A stretch of DNA of 64,000 nucleotides from positions 20,559,218-20,623,217 of the forward strand of contig CM056391.1 in assembly GCA_029718625.1 (NCBI GenBank), written 5' to 3'. This DNA is from Synaphobranchus kaupii (lineage: Eukaryota; Chordata; Actinopteri; Anguilliformes; Synaphobranchidae). How positions within the stretch are numbered: position 1 is the first letter of the stretch; every line of letters starts with the position of its first letter. Positions 36,601 through 46,111 of the stretch are shown in pieces. Both the position numbers and the translations under genes were made by a program. The notes under the pieces were generated by a model, which saw only the letters and a program-made list of their open reading frames with translations, was not told the DNA's origin and searched no databases.

Positions 36601-39600
36601 TTTTAGTGCCCCTTTCTGTATTTCCAACAATTTCTGTTTCTTTTTCTATTCCTTAGGACACAACCGATTATGTTGCTTATGTCGCCAAAGATCCAGTTAA
36701 TCAAAGGGGTATGTAAGTCTGTGAACCCACACACTTTATTACACAAGAATATTGGCACGAAACAACTGTTTCATGTAAAGAAAATGAGCCAAATGAAAAT
36801 TTCGGAGACTAGCAATTGATCATATTAGGTCACTCTAGTAATATTGCAATGGCTGTGACTCCCATTATTTATCTCTTGCTTAGAATTATTTATCATTTTC
36901 CCCTGCTATCTAAATGATATTATTGTGGAATTCCTTATTTTACAGCTGTTCATATATTGGAATGTCCAGAAGGATTGGCTCAAGAGGTGATCTACACTAT
37001 AGGGCAAGCTTTTGAGCTTCGCTTCCGGCAGTTCCTAAAGAATCCCTCTTCTCTTATTACAACCAAGCAAAGGTCAGTGTCTGTTCTTTTTTTATCACAT
37101 GATCACTACAAAAAAAAAATCTCTAATGAAATTATTAGTGACCCTATGGATATGTCACATGTGTGACCTTAAGATGATATCAGCATTGTTGATGGGACCA
37201 GTGCCTCTCGCTCGATCCTCAGTGTGGTCATGTCCCACTGCCGCCCACTTGCTGACTGATGTGATAAATTCTCAGGAAGTGACATGTTATATGAGTCATT
37301 GACTCATCTTTCTAGTTTGGCTGAGATACTGAAAAAATCACTGGAGTTTATCCATCTTAAAAATACAGTTCCTCATTGTAGGAACAAGGAAGAAAGCTTT
37401 AGAATGCTGAATAGAAGTGTACCTCATATATTTCCCTCAAAAGACTAGCTTGTTAAACTTAAAGCTGGAGTACGCAACTTTTTTTAGAAAAATATCGGGA
37501 AACGGTCATGCTTTGTTGGTAGCAATCATAGAAAGAACTGTTGTGAGAGAAATCCAGCACCATACATTGTGTTTATATCCTCAAATTCTACATTCTAAAA
37601 CCAGTGATTCGGCCAAAATTTTTGTTTTTAAAACAAAGTGGCTCATGACAAACCAATCTAAGAAATAGGCTGGTTCACATCGCAAAACAATCAACAATGA
37701 TATTGACTTTGCGCGTTCACCAGCTAGAAATTTCACCAACAGTGGCGAAGAAGCAACCCGTTACACCGGCCCTATTTCACTCAAAGAAAAAGAAAAGTGA
37801 ATTGGATAAAGCTTGCACGAAAACTAGAGCGAACATAGAGCTCATTGTAGTAGGTGACGAGTTCAGGAGCAGATTGGTTTAAAGATAGACGTGGAGCTCC
37901 CATTATTTCTACTGGACAGGTAGGTCAAGAGTTGCAACACTGATTTACCTAGACTTTCTGCTTGCTAGTGAATTGTAATTATCTATAATGAATAGTAGCT
38001 AGGTTGCTATTATTGATAACATTACTTAATTCGGTGGCTAGTTCTTGGAAGAAGGAAATGTTTGCTAATGTTATCTGTCGTCTAGCGTTAGCTAGACCCG
38101 GCTACTCGGCTATAACCATGCATGACAGCTGTAGCCAGATAATGCCTAGTTCAGATTAACTTTACATAAACTCAGCATGATGCAACAACTCTGCAACAAC
38201 AGAAAATATTCTGTTGTTTTACCTGAACTCTTTTTTTTACTGTAACATTAGCTATACCAGTCTGTAATCCTGCGATCGTATCTAGAAAACTTGGATGCAT
38301 GTTCATAACGAGGTCTGTGGAAGCAGGGGGTGGGGGGGGGGGTGGGGGGGTGTCTCTTTCTCTGTGGGCAGGGCCAAGGGGTGTTCTGACTTTGAAAAGT
38401 ATTTAAAACAAATGTGACAGTGGCGTACTCCAGCTTTAATATTCTTATATTACATTTATACAACAAAACGATCTTGATATTTCTGAAAGCTTCCTTGGAT
38501 CAGTTAAATTGTGATTGTAACATGTATCCTCTGAAAAGTTGTCTGAGTGGATGTCTCAAATGTGTATAATGTATTATAGATTGCCTTTGTGAGACATATT
38601 CATTCATACATGCTTGATCTGTCTAAACAAACACATTCCCTGTCTTTTAACATTTATACCAGAACCCTTGATTCCCTTTAACAACATCAATACATTATTC
38701 TGTATATTTACACTCATGCACCAAACCCTTTCCCCTTTTGTACAATAGCATCAATATAATCCTCAGCTACAATTGACTGTTGATACAAAATTATTTTACA
38801 AGGCACAGCCCCAAACATCTCGGCCGTCTTTTATTCACCATAGCGTGCCTTCTGATTGCCCAATAGCACGAATAGGGCTGTGGTATCCGTGGAAACAGGG
38901 CACTGATTCACAGTGTCTTGGTGCCTGCTTTAGGTCCTGAGCAGTGCTCTGCAGAGTGTCTAACCCCCGCATCAGCTGTGCTGACAGACCCAACCGACCT
39001 TCCGAGGGACTCTGCTGAAGCCGGCACTGTGTCTCGCATGACACAAGTCATTAAACAAAGTTAATTATGCAATTTTCAGGCTTATTGATCGCTTCCTGTT
39101 GTGCTGGCTGTCGTTTTGCGCAGGGCAACGGAGGCAGACGGTAGCGGAGGCTGGGGTCAGGAGAGCGCAGGGATCCATGAGTATTATAACGAGATACCGG
39201 GTAAAGAGCCGCCCCCAGGTGGGCTACTTGACATGCGGGTTGGGCCAGAGGCACAGCAGCAACCCTTCATTGGCAGCCAGGCAGAAGAAGACGATCTCCG
39301 AAGAGTGAGCCCACCTTCCTGATCCCTCCCACTCTTTTAATGTGTCCAACACCGCTTCCTGGATGACTCACTCTTGTTTTTGTTGTCTTGCAGCCTGGTT
39401 GCCCGCAGCACTTCAATGTGTATGAAAACTGTTCTCTCGCACAAAAGCAACTCTTTCCATCTACAGGTAAGAAAATGAGAGATGCAGTGAATGAGATTTT
39501 TTATAACTTTCTTAGTTATTATTACTTGAGAAGCAACATCAGTTATTCTTTGCATGTTAAGAGTACAGTCTAATTTGTTGCCCACATCTCCCATAATGTG

Positions 39601-42600
39601 ATTACTCTAAATCCAACAACTGATGTTTCATAAATCTATGTTAACAGGACAGTCACTGTTCATATGTTCATTTAATTAATTGGCCATTTATTAAAAGGGA
39701 AGAACATGTGACAAGGATGATTTTTTCCATCTTCCAATTTTAATGTTCTTTGAAAGGGAAATGCAATCTATTTTCAAATAAAATCTCCTCAGACCTTTTG
39801 TGAGCAGTGGCTGTTTAGTCCATGGCTGGCTGGTATTTCAAAATTTCACTGCAAGAGGGATGTACAATGTAGTCACAAAGAATGAGAAATAGACCTCCCA
39901 GATATGGCAATGACCTCTTAAATTAAGATATGTTCTGGCTGGGGATTATTACTGAAGTACTTACTAGCATATCATGTTCCATCTGTAAAATCAAATCAAT
40001 AAACTAATCTTATGAAAAATAAGCACTAATATTCACAGTTAAACATGTAGTTGCATGTAGGTTGGTTGGTTATTTATTCTTTTATTTAAAAGAATAAATA
40101 ATGATGAGAACAGGCCGTTCAGCCCCATTTAGGCTTACCATTTGGCTACAAACTAGAGAGTATCCAGCATGGAATCAAACCTGGTCTTGAGTATCCCAAA
40201 GGTATCTGCCTCTCCTACATGACCTTGCAAGCTCTGTACCCAACTGTAGCCTATACAAATTACTTACCTTTGGCTAATTTCTACCTACACCGCCTTGTTC
40301 TATTGACAGAACCCAAAAGTAAATAAATCTTTTATTTAACTTTGTTAATCCCTTTTATGAAATAAAAACCTCAATAACTTTTACCCCTTTGTCTTCTTTT
40401 GTTAAGTCTGAAGAGATAATGGGGTCGATTTACTAAGATCACAAATAAGGGGTGTTATTTTGTGGACGCAGCCAATGTATTTGTACGCCTTATCATTTAA
40501 CACTTTGCGGGTGATCAACTAAGAATCATTATGCAAATTACTCCAGCCGCAAACAGCTTTTTTGCGTGTTTGGAGTGGTAATACTGTAAAAAAATTGTCA
40601 ATGCTTCCGTTTTTATGGTATTTTTTTAGTGTGGCGTATAGGTTACTGTTACACTTGTTATTCACTGTTTGTTATAATAGACGTTGTATTGCTTGTTTGA
40701 TTCAAATACTAGTTACTTTTGTATTATGTAACACGATTTGCTTCATAATGAAAAAATGAAAGAATTCCATACCGTTCATTGTAGGCTATCCACAAATTCT
40801 CTTCTTGTGTATATTGAGCGTTAGCTAGAATGGGCCAATTAATTACCCCCCATTGTTACGCAATCATTCAGAACATTCAGTTAAAAACCCGTACGTGTCT
40901 TGCTACAATGAAAGCTGTCATCTTATCGATTCCATGTCTTTTAATACCTGCTTTCCATTTGTACTAAAATGCACCCGCAAATAACTCCCTTTCAGGCTTA
41001 GTAAATCACTTTAGACGTGCTAAAGGAATCTAGTGTATTTGCATGACCAGCTCCCACTATTTCGTGAAATAACGTAGGGACGCCCAATGTTGCATATTCA
41101 TTCAGGCTAACCCGCAAAAATGAAAAATCAACGTATCTTTCCATTTTATCACGCGCAATCCTCTTAACACCTCGGATGATTTTTTGCGGGTGGTAACAGT
41201 TTTACGTAATATTATTCATAACTTAATACCAAGGACCAATTTAATATATCATGTGCAGCCCACACATATGAGGTAGCCATATAAAAATCTTGAGTAAATT
41301 AAGGATCATGCAACACATATAATGCAGGGGAGACCAAGGCATCTTGGCACACTTTTGGTTCTCGCTTACATTTCTCAGTCACAGTACATCACAGGTACTT
41401 GTTTTTCATATCAAAGTAAATATTATATTCTGAAGCATAAATGTTTATTTCTTAGATTATTAATCCTCACTTTAATATAGAGATATCAATGATTAAATAC
41501 AGAGTATGCATTGTGACAACTTACCTTATCACGGAGCAAGTTGTCACAATATGTGAGGGAAATTGTCACATTATTTTACAACAAATAATAACACAAACAA
41601 TTCATCCTGAACACTGATTATTAATGTTGCAACTAAATGCCATTACACTGTGGTTAGCAAAACAAGCTCTCCCCTGGGAGATCCAGGATGAGCCCCCAAA
41701 TAAAACAAACTTGGTTCAGGCTGGGCTCAGATTTCCCGGGAGAGGTTGTTAACACTATATTTTTATATATTTATATATTATACATTAATATATTGTACTA
41801 TATTTGTTATGCTCCCTCTTGTATACTATTCCTACCCTGGTTGTTTATTATATCATTCATGCCTTTAATGACAAAATGACCTAATGTGTGATGCAGCATA
41901 TAAACACACATTGATTTGTATTGATTACGCATTGCTTAGCAACCACCAACGTTAGCTGCTAGCAAAGTCCTATTTTCTGATCACAGTGTGGCTTGTATAA
42001 GCTGCATTGGGTTTTTCTAATCAATGGCTTCTGTGGGGCTGCAGCAGGGAAGTAACTCTGCCTGTTAGTTTATATTGAGGCATCTTGCTACATGTGACAT
42101 CTTGCCCCAACGTCATTGAGATGAACTGCCTCAAACTGACTTTGGTGCTAAACCTAGCTATACTGCTATCTTACATAAGTGCAGGGCTTCAAATAAGATA
42201 TCAAAAGACACCTTACTCTCTCCTCTGTGCAGTGTAAAAATAATATAATTGAACATTCATACTTATCACAGATTTCTAACGTAAAATGTACATTCTCGTT
42301 TTTTTATGTTTCAGGGTGAAAAATAAGAAAAGTGTTCTCACCTCAGATTAGTGTGACCTTTACCACATATTAAAAGGAAGTTGACCTCAGGACAAGAGGT
42401 CACATATATTACTGTCACATTTTTGAAATAGCGCCCTCTGGTGTTGGAGTTATGAGCAGTGTGCCAAGTTGCCTCGGTCTCCCTATATTGCGGAACACAC
42501 CATATTACATTTTTTATTAATTCACTCAAAAGACCTCAACATCTCCATGAACTTCTACTGCGATCAAACTTGATAGTATTTGCTTAATAAAAGTCAATTA

Positions 42601-45600
42601 ATTTAAAACTTCCCAATTTCAGATTTTGAGAAAGGTGTGCCCTTGTTCCTGCCGGACAGCAAGGAGATGATGTACAGTACCCTGGGTGAGGGCAGCCCCC
42701 TGTCAGGTATTCTTCAGCACGTGCAGGAGCTACTGCAGCAGGAGGTATGGTACCATGGCAAGATTAGCCGACTCCGAGGCAGAGAGCCTGCTGATGGACA
42801 GTGGTGACTTCCTGGTGCGAGAAAGCAGTTCCTCCCCTGGCCAGTATGTGCTCAGTGGCCTGCAGGGGGGCACTGCCAAACACCTGCTGCTCGTGGACCC
42901 GGAGGGAATGGTAGGTCATTCACCTAAAACTCAACCTGTAGTTTCTCTTATCTGGCCTATATGTAGTTTTATTTCCTGTGTGTGAACCATTGTGTTTACA
43001 TTTTAAACAAGAAAAATTAATAGTCATAGTAATTAGGCATGCGGATTAGTTAACACACCATTGTTCCTTCCTGGGGGGAGGGGCGAGACATCTCACCACT
43101 ATACTACATGAGGTCAGTACCTCTCACTAACTGTAAGGAAAATAGAAGCTATAATTTGTTTTGCACAAAAGGGATACTCAAGTTTTTTCATGGTGTGACC
43201 TTATTTTGATCCATGTGGAATCTTTATCAGGTTTGCGTGCTTTATCAACTTTGCGTGCGTGCGTCTGTCCATCCGTCTGTCCGTCCACAGGTGGTGGATT
43301 GTGGAATATCCTTCAGATACTGACCTGGCGAATAAATAATCGCGGACTAAAAGTGGGGGAAAAGGTGACCCAAGCAGTATCTGTTCCTTCTCTACCTGGA
43401 CAGCTAACCACAGCCATCAAGGCATACCCTCTCTGCAATCGAGCAATTCTTGCACGTGAGCCTAAAAATATAACATAGACATCGCTGCTTTGAGTGTGAC
43501 TCATTTCTCAGGGGAAGACTTACTCACAGAAGTTGCAGAAGGATACATCTTCTTCTGAAAGGGTTTTTGAGAAGACGCCCGACGGATGCATGGAGTCGGC
43601 TTTGCAGTGAAAACCCACCTCCTGTATAACATCCTCGAGTCCCCCCAGAGAATCAGTGAGAGGTTAATGACCTGTATAATGACCATATTCCACTTGCCAA
43701 GGGCCGCTCTGCTAGCCCTCATCAGTGCATATGCACCAAACTGAGATGCAGATGACAACATCCAGGATGCATTTTATTAGGCCCTAGACAGTGTCCTGTC
43801 AGAAATATCTCCCTCTGCCAAGATTGTTCTTATGGGACACTTTAATGCCAGAGTGGGCACTGAAGAAATACTCTCGAAGGGAGTCATTGGGAAACGCATC
43901 ATATGCAAATCAAACAGCAATAAGATAAGACTCATTTCACTCTATGCCGAGCATCAACTGACTATAACTAATCCAGTTAAAAAACAAACATAAAACGTCA
44001 TGGATGCACCCACGATCTAAAGACGAGCACTTGCTTCACTAATAATTAGTAAATTGCTTCACATAATTATCCGTCAACAGGACCAGAACGATGTGTCCAA
44101 ACCACAGGCTATGTGTAGTGCTGAGTGCTGGGCAGAACATCGGTTGATCAGGTCTAAATTCCAGTTATAAATCCGTCCTCAACCCCACCGTAAATTAAAC
44201 ACAAGTGCTCAAGAATCCGCTGAAGCCCTGACAAGTTACCACAGGAGACTTGCTGAATACCTCCTAGGACTCCAACACAATCCCCGCAGCAGCACAGCCC
44301 TCAAACATTGAATGTTCCAGGGCTAAGGCTTTACCCAAAAGCTCCAGCAGGACTGGTTTGACTGTGACTGTACAGAAATCCAACATCTTCTTGAAGCAAA
44401 ATGCAAGGCTTATATTTCCCATTTCTTCCACCATTTTGTCTCACTGGAAAGCGATCTGTGCTGAGACTCAGAGGCAGCTCCGAACCATGGAGAATGAGTG
44501 GTGGCTCAAAAAAGCCTATGAGATTCAACTCTATGCAGACTCCCAACAATACTCACCAAGCAGTCAAGATATTATACAGACCTCAAAAGCACACCATTAC
44601 CCCAGTAAGATCCACAGATGGCACAGTGATTTACAAGGACAAACAGCAAATCCTTGAAAGCTGAACCGAATACTTTAACATCCTCCTCAATCAACAGATC
44701 TCTGTTATGAATGAACTCCCAAAGCTCCCACCAGTGCAATAGCTTGATTTTCTGCCTGAATTCACAGAGGTCTTTGCAGCAGTAAGGTGCCTCAAAAATA
44801 ACAAGAGCACTGGTCCAGATGGAATCTCTGTCGAAGTTAAAGAAAGGTGGTTACCTCCTAACAAAATAAGAGTGATCGGCCTTCAAATAAATACTCAGAA
44901 AACAGAAATCATTGTTTAGACCTTAACCCGCACATGTATTCTCCCAGTGTTTAGCATCTGTGGCACACCCTTAAAGGTGGTCCAGCAGTTCTACTTGAAA
45001 TTAACCGTGCCTCCTCTCCCTATGGCAGACTGCGCTCTCGCATCTTTGAAAATAACTGTAAAGATGTCAACGAAGGTGTCAATCTACCAAGCGGTCTGCC
45101 TCTCCACCCTACGTCATGGTGCCACATACCACACCCCTACCAATGCCACATACGCACACTGGAAGCATGTACCATCAGGTGCCCCCAGCACACCCTAGCA
45201 GTCACCTATAAGGACAGAATACCACACAGTTATCCTCCAGTGCACCTAGACAACCAGTGTGAAAGCAACCCTGCTAAACACCTCTCCCAAGGCAGTTTCG
45301 ATACGGTCAAATCCTGGAGGCCAGCAGGAAACCTGGAGGTCAAAAGTGAAGGTATGAGGACCATCTGAAGGAGATCCTTAAGAAATGTGAAATAAAGCCA
45401 GGGTAACCCGAAGCCATGGACCGTAAAGTTTGGAGAACAACCTTCAACTTCGGGGTCAACCATTTTGAATCCAGAGACACGTCCCAAAAGATATGCTCAG
45501 CAACTACGCCGTTACCAGCATGCTTTACAAGAGGAATCACCTGACCTGTGGTAGGACATGTGGGTCAAGGATCAGGCTTCACAGCCACCTCCAATTGCAC

Positions 45601-45682
45601 TGCTGTCAACAGTGGTGGCCTCAACTCCCCACAAATCATTGCAAGGAATGATTTCATCTTCGGCAACGATGGTCAGCCACAA

Positions 45683-45743
<61 letters not shown>

Positions 45744-46111
45744 GTTTTCACTTACATGATTAATACCCACGTGGAACCAAATCTCACACTTTAAAAGTGA
45801 GCAAACACAGTGTGTGGATGATGCATACTTCAAGTAATTTTGTTTTTTATGTGATAATATTTCAGTGGGTTTTTTGTCATCACTCATAGCAGTTATCTTT
45901 CTCTCTTTGGCTGTTTGAGACATGGTGAAGGTCATTAATATTAATGTGTCTTTTCTTTACTTTGCCTTCCATTTTTTGAAAGGTGAGAACAAAGGATCAT
46001 ATATTCGACAGCGTGGGACAACTGATTCGCTATCACATGGACAATGAGAGGCCAATAGTCTCTTGTGGGAGTGAGCTGTGTCTTAAACAGCCGGTCATAC
46101 AAAAACAGTGA
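28566..46111 (+). CDS. shc4: SHC-transforming protein 4, 11 coding exons with two frameshifts
   Basis: Adaptor that binds phosphotyrosines on receptor tyrosine kinases through PTB and SH2 domains and recruits GRB2 through phosphorylated CH1 tyrosines to drive Ras/MAPK signalling at the plasma membrane. The order is CH2 (28566-29142), PTB (32081-37072), CH1 with EYYNEIPGK and VYENC motifs (39124-39466), and SH2 (42623-46111). Spliced length is 1736 nt, two more than a multiple of three; both excess bases map to single exons. With them ignored, about 577 residues remain, versus about 630 in human. The CH1 motif resembling DLFDDP is not found. The family is certain. Whether the gene is functional here depends on whether the two indels are real. 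Confidence 0.92.
29143..32080. other. SHC4 intron, mostly unique sequence
   Basis: No exon seen. Holds a 25-base C-run at 30613-30637 and a degenerate CA/GT stretch around 31440-31515. A GA-rich stretch (gagagagcgagggagaggga) sits near 31780. Nothing else recognised. Confidence 0.55.
30613..30637. repeat. Poly-C homopolymer (25)
   Basis: An uninterrupted run of C in the SHC4 intron. Length is likely to be unreliable in any assembly. Confidence 0.9.
32081..32151 (+). CDS. shc4: SHC4 exon 3 (PTB start)
   Basis: Acceptor tgctccgcag, donor gtaaga. Encodes [20 protein letters not shown], the first strands and helix of the SHC PTB fold. Ends two bases into an Arg codon. About 2.9 kb of intron precedes it. 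Confidence 0.95.
32490..32678. repeat. 189-bp inverted repeat (31-bp arms)
   Basis: Arms 32490-32520 (ttccttgagcttcagaggta onward) and 32648-32678 are inverse at 30 of 31 positions with a 127-bp loop. Probably a MITE relic, in the intron after SHC4 exon 3. No target duplication recognised. Confidence 0.7.
34545..34676 (+). repeat. Dispersed repeat, copy A
   Basis: The block from 'gtgtaatttacagc' through 'aattcccatagagatccatt', 'caaatgcagag' and 'aaaataagatatcaagagtc' recurs in the same orientation at 59150-59262 (copy B). Copy A has a shorter C-run (7, versus about 16 in B) and about 12 extra bases before the common 3' block. Confidence 0.75.
34735..34971 (+). mobile_element. Tc1/mariner-like element, one end only
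   Basis: Ends in 'gagggtgtgcttactttttc', then 'acatgactgta', a Tc1-type terminal inverted repeat ending at a TA. A partial internal match ('ggtgtacttactttttcctc') lies at 34772-34791. No transposase and no opposite end are visible. It stops about 25 bp before the SHC4 exon 4 acceptor. Confidence 0.55.
34999..35062 (+). CDS. shc4: SHC4 exon 4 (PTB)
   Basis: Acceptor tttctccag, donor gtatgg. Encodes [20 protein letters not shown], the PTB helix and basic loop that in SHC1 contacts phospholipid. A Tc1-type transposon end stops about 25 bp upstream of the acceptor. Confidence 0.95.
35217..35336 (+). CDS. shc4: SHC4 exon 5 (PTB)
   Basis: Acceptor attttaag behind a strong T-rich tract, donor gtaaga. 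Forty codons including [20 protein letters not shown], a conserved PTB beta-strand pair. Confidence 0.96.
35587..35640 (+). CDS. shc4: SHC4 exon 6 (PTB)
   Basis: Acceptor cctccccag, donor gtatgt. Eighteen codons, [18 protein letters not shown], a near-invariant SHC signature. Confidence 0.96.
36657..36708 (+). CDS. shc4: SHC4 exon 7 (PTB)
   Basis: Acceptor attccttag, donor gtatgt. Encodes [17 protein letters not shown] plus one base, invariant in the family. Confidence 0.96.
36946..37072 (+). CDS. shc4: SHC4 exon 8 (PTB end)
   Basis: Acceptor ttttacag, donor gtcagt. Encodes [20 protein letters not shown] and [12 protein letters not shown], the C-terminal PTB helix that closes the phosphopeptide groove. 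Confidence 0.96.
37459..38439. mobile_element. 981-bp DNA element with perfect 17-bp TIRs
   Basis: ttaaagctggagtacgc at 37459-37475 and its exact inverse at 38423-38439. The flanks are compatible with a TA target. The interior has no transposase-sized frame; one 61-codon frame (37697-37882) is not recognised. A G-rich block (38326-38351) sits near the right end. Inside the intron after SHC4 exon 8. Confidence 0.72.
38326..38351 (+). repeat. G-rich tract
   Basis: A run of G interrupted by single T residues (gggggtgggggggggggg, then tggggggg), inside the 37459-38439 element. G-quadruplex potential on the sense strand. Confidence 0.8.
39124..39304 (+). CDS. shc4: SHC4 exon 9 (CH1, YY motif)
   Basis: Acceptor ttttgcgcag, donor gtgagc. 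Encodes [16 protein letters not shown], corresponding to the SHC1 Tyr239/Tyr240 double phosphorylation and GRB2 site. The flanking sequence is poorly conserved. Confidence 0.93.
39394..39466 (+). CDS. shc4: SHC4 exon 10 (CH1, YEN motif)
   Basis: Acceptor gtcttgcag, donor gtaaga. Encodes [22 protein letters not shown] is a YxN GRB2-SH2 binding site characteristic of SHC4. The CH1 is short; no DLFDDP-like segment follows. Confidence 0.9.
40065..40400. repeat. Degraded repeat with hairpin start
   Basis: Begins with a 13-bp-arm hairpin (tatttattctttt / aaaagaataaata, about 40072-40101). It is followed by 'gaacaggccgttcagcccca' and related text that resembles an old interspersed fish repeat. No frame; family not assigned. 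Confidence 0.4.
40422..41012. repeat. Possible MITE-related element
   Basis: Left end ggtcgatttactaagatcac and, about 570 bp on, 'ggcttagtaaatcac' in inverse sense. These resemble the TIR of the 155-bp MITE at 14416. The interior is AT-rich with no coding capacity. Boundaries are approximate. Confidence 0.4.
41013..42622. other. SHC4 intron, no gene seen
   Basis: AT-rich, with an (AT)n-like stretch near 41755-41805 and repeated 'ttgtcacaatatgtgaggg'-type phrases around 41510-41575 that hint at an unrecognised repeat. No conserved exon; in particular I found no codons for a DLFDDP-like CH1 motif. Confidence 0.5.
42623..42910 (+). CDS. shc4: SHC4 exon 11 (SH2 start), frameshifted
   Basis: Acceptor aatttcag, donor gtaggt. 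Frame 1 reads [20 protein letters not shown] and then [10 protein letters not shown], the SH2 start. The rest of the SH2 ([41 protein letters not shown]) is in a different frame. The switch is at about 42772, where one extra C separates the Arg codon at 42769-42771 from the next SH2 codon. Exon length (288 nt) is one more than the flanking phases allow. Unbridged translation stops within about 10 codons. Confidence 0.92.
43510..45690 (+). mobile_element. Decayed APE-type LINE
   Basis: Reads, with many stops and frame changes, a non-LTR retrotransposon: [43 protein letters not shown] (the GDFNARVG endonuclease signature with D changed to H), [14 protein letters not shown], then RT-region text ([32 protein letters not shown]) and a C-terminal HSHLQLH zinc-finger-like end near 45570-45600. 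It lies sense in the last SHC4 intron and ends at a (GT)n run. The core RT catalytic block is missing between about 44870 and 44950. Clade not assigned. Confidence 0.75.
45687..45742. repeat. (GT)28 microsatellite
   Basis: A perfect GT dinucleotide run immediately after the LINE end, about 240 bp before the last SHC4 exon. It creates the spurious poly-Cys-Val and poly-Thr-His frames here. Confidence 0.95.
45983..46111 (+). CDS. shc4: SHC4 terminal coding exon (SH2 end)
   Basis: Acceptor ttttgaaag. Encodes [20 protein letters not shown], then [19 protein letters not shown] and TGA at 46109-46111. Intact and family-typical. Confidence 0.96.
   Translation: MRTKDHIFDSVGQLIRYHMDNERPIVSCGSELCLKQPVIQKQ

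Noticed and set aside
44358..44657. 99-residue ORF as a host gene
   Set aside because: Reads LINE RT-linker sequence ([16 protein letters not shown]) with flanking stops and frame changes.
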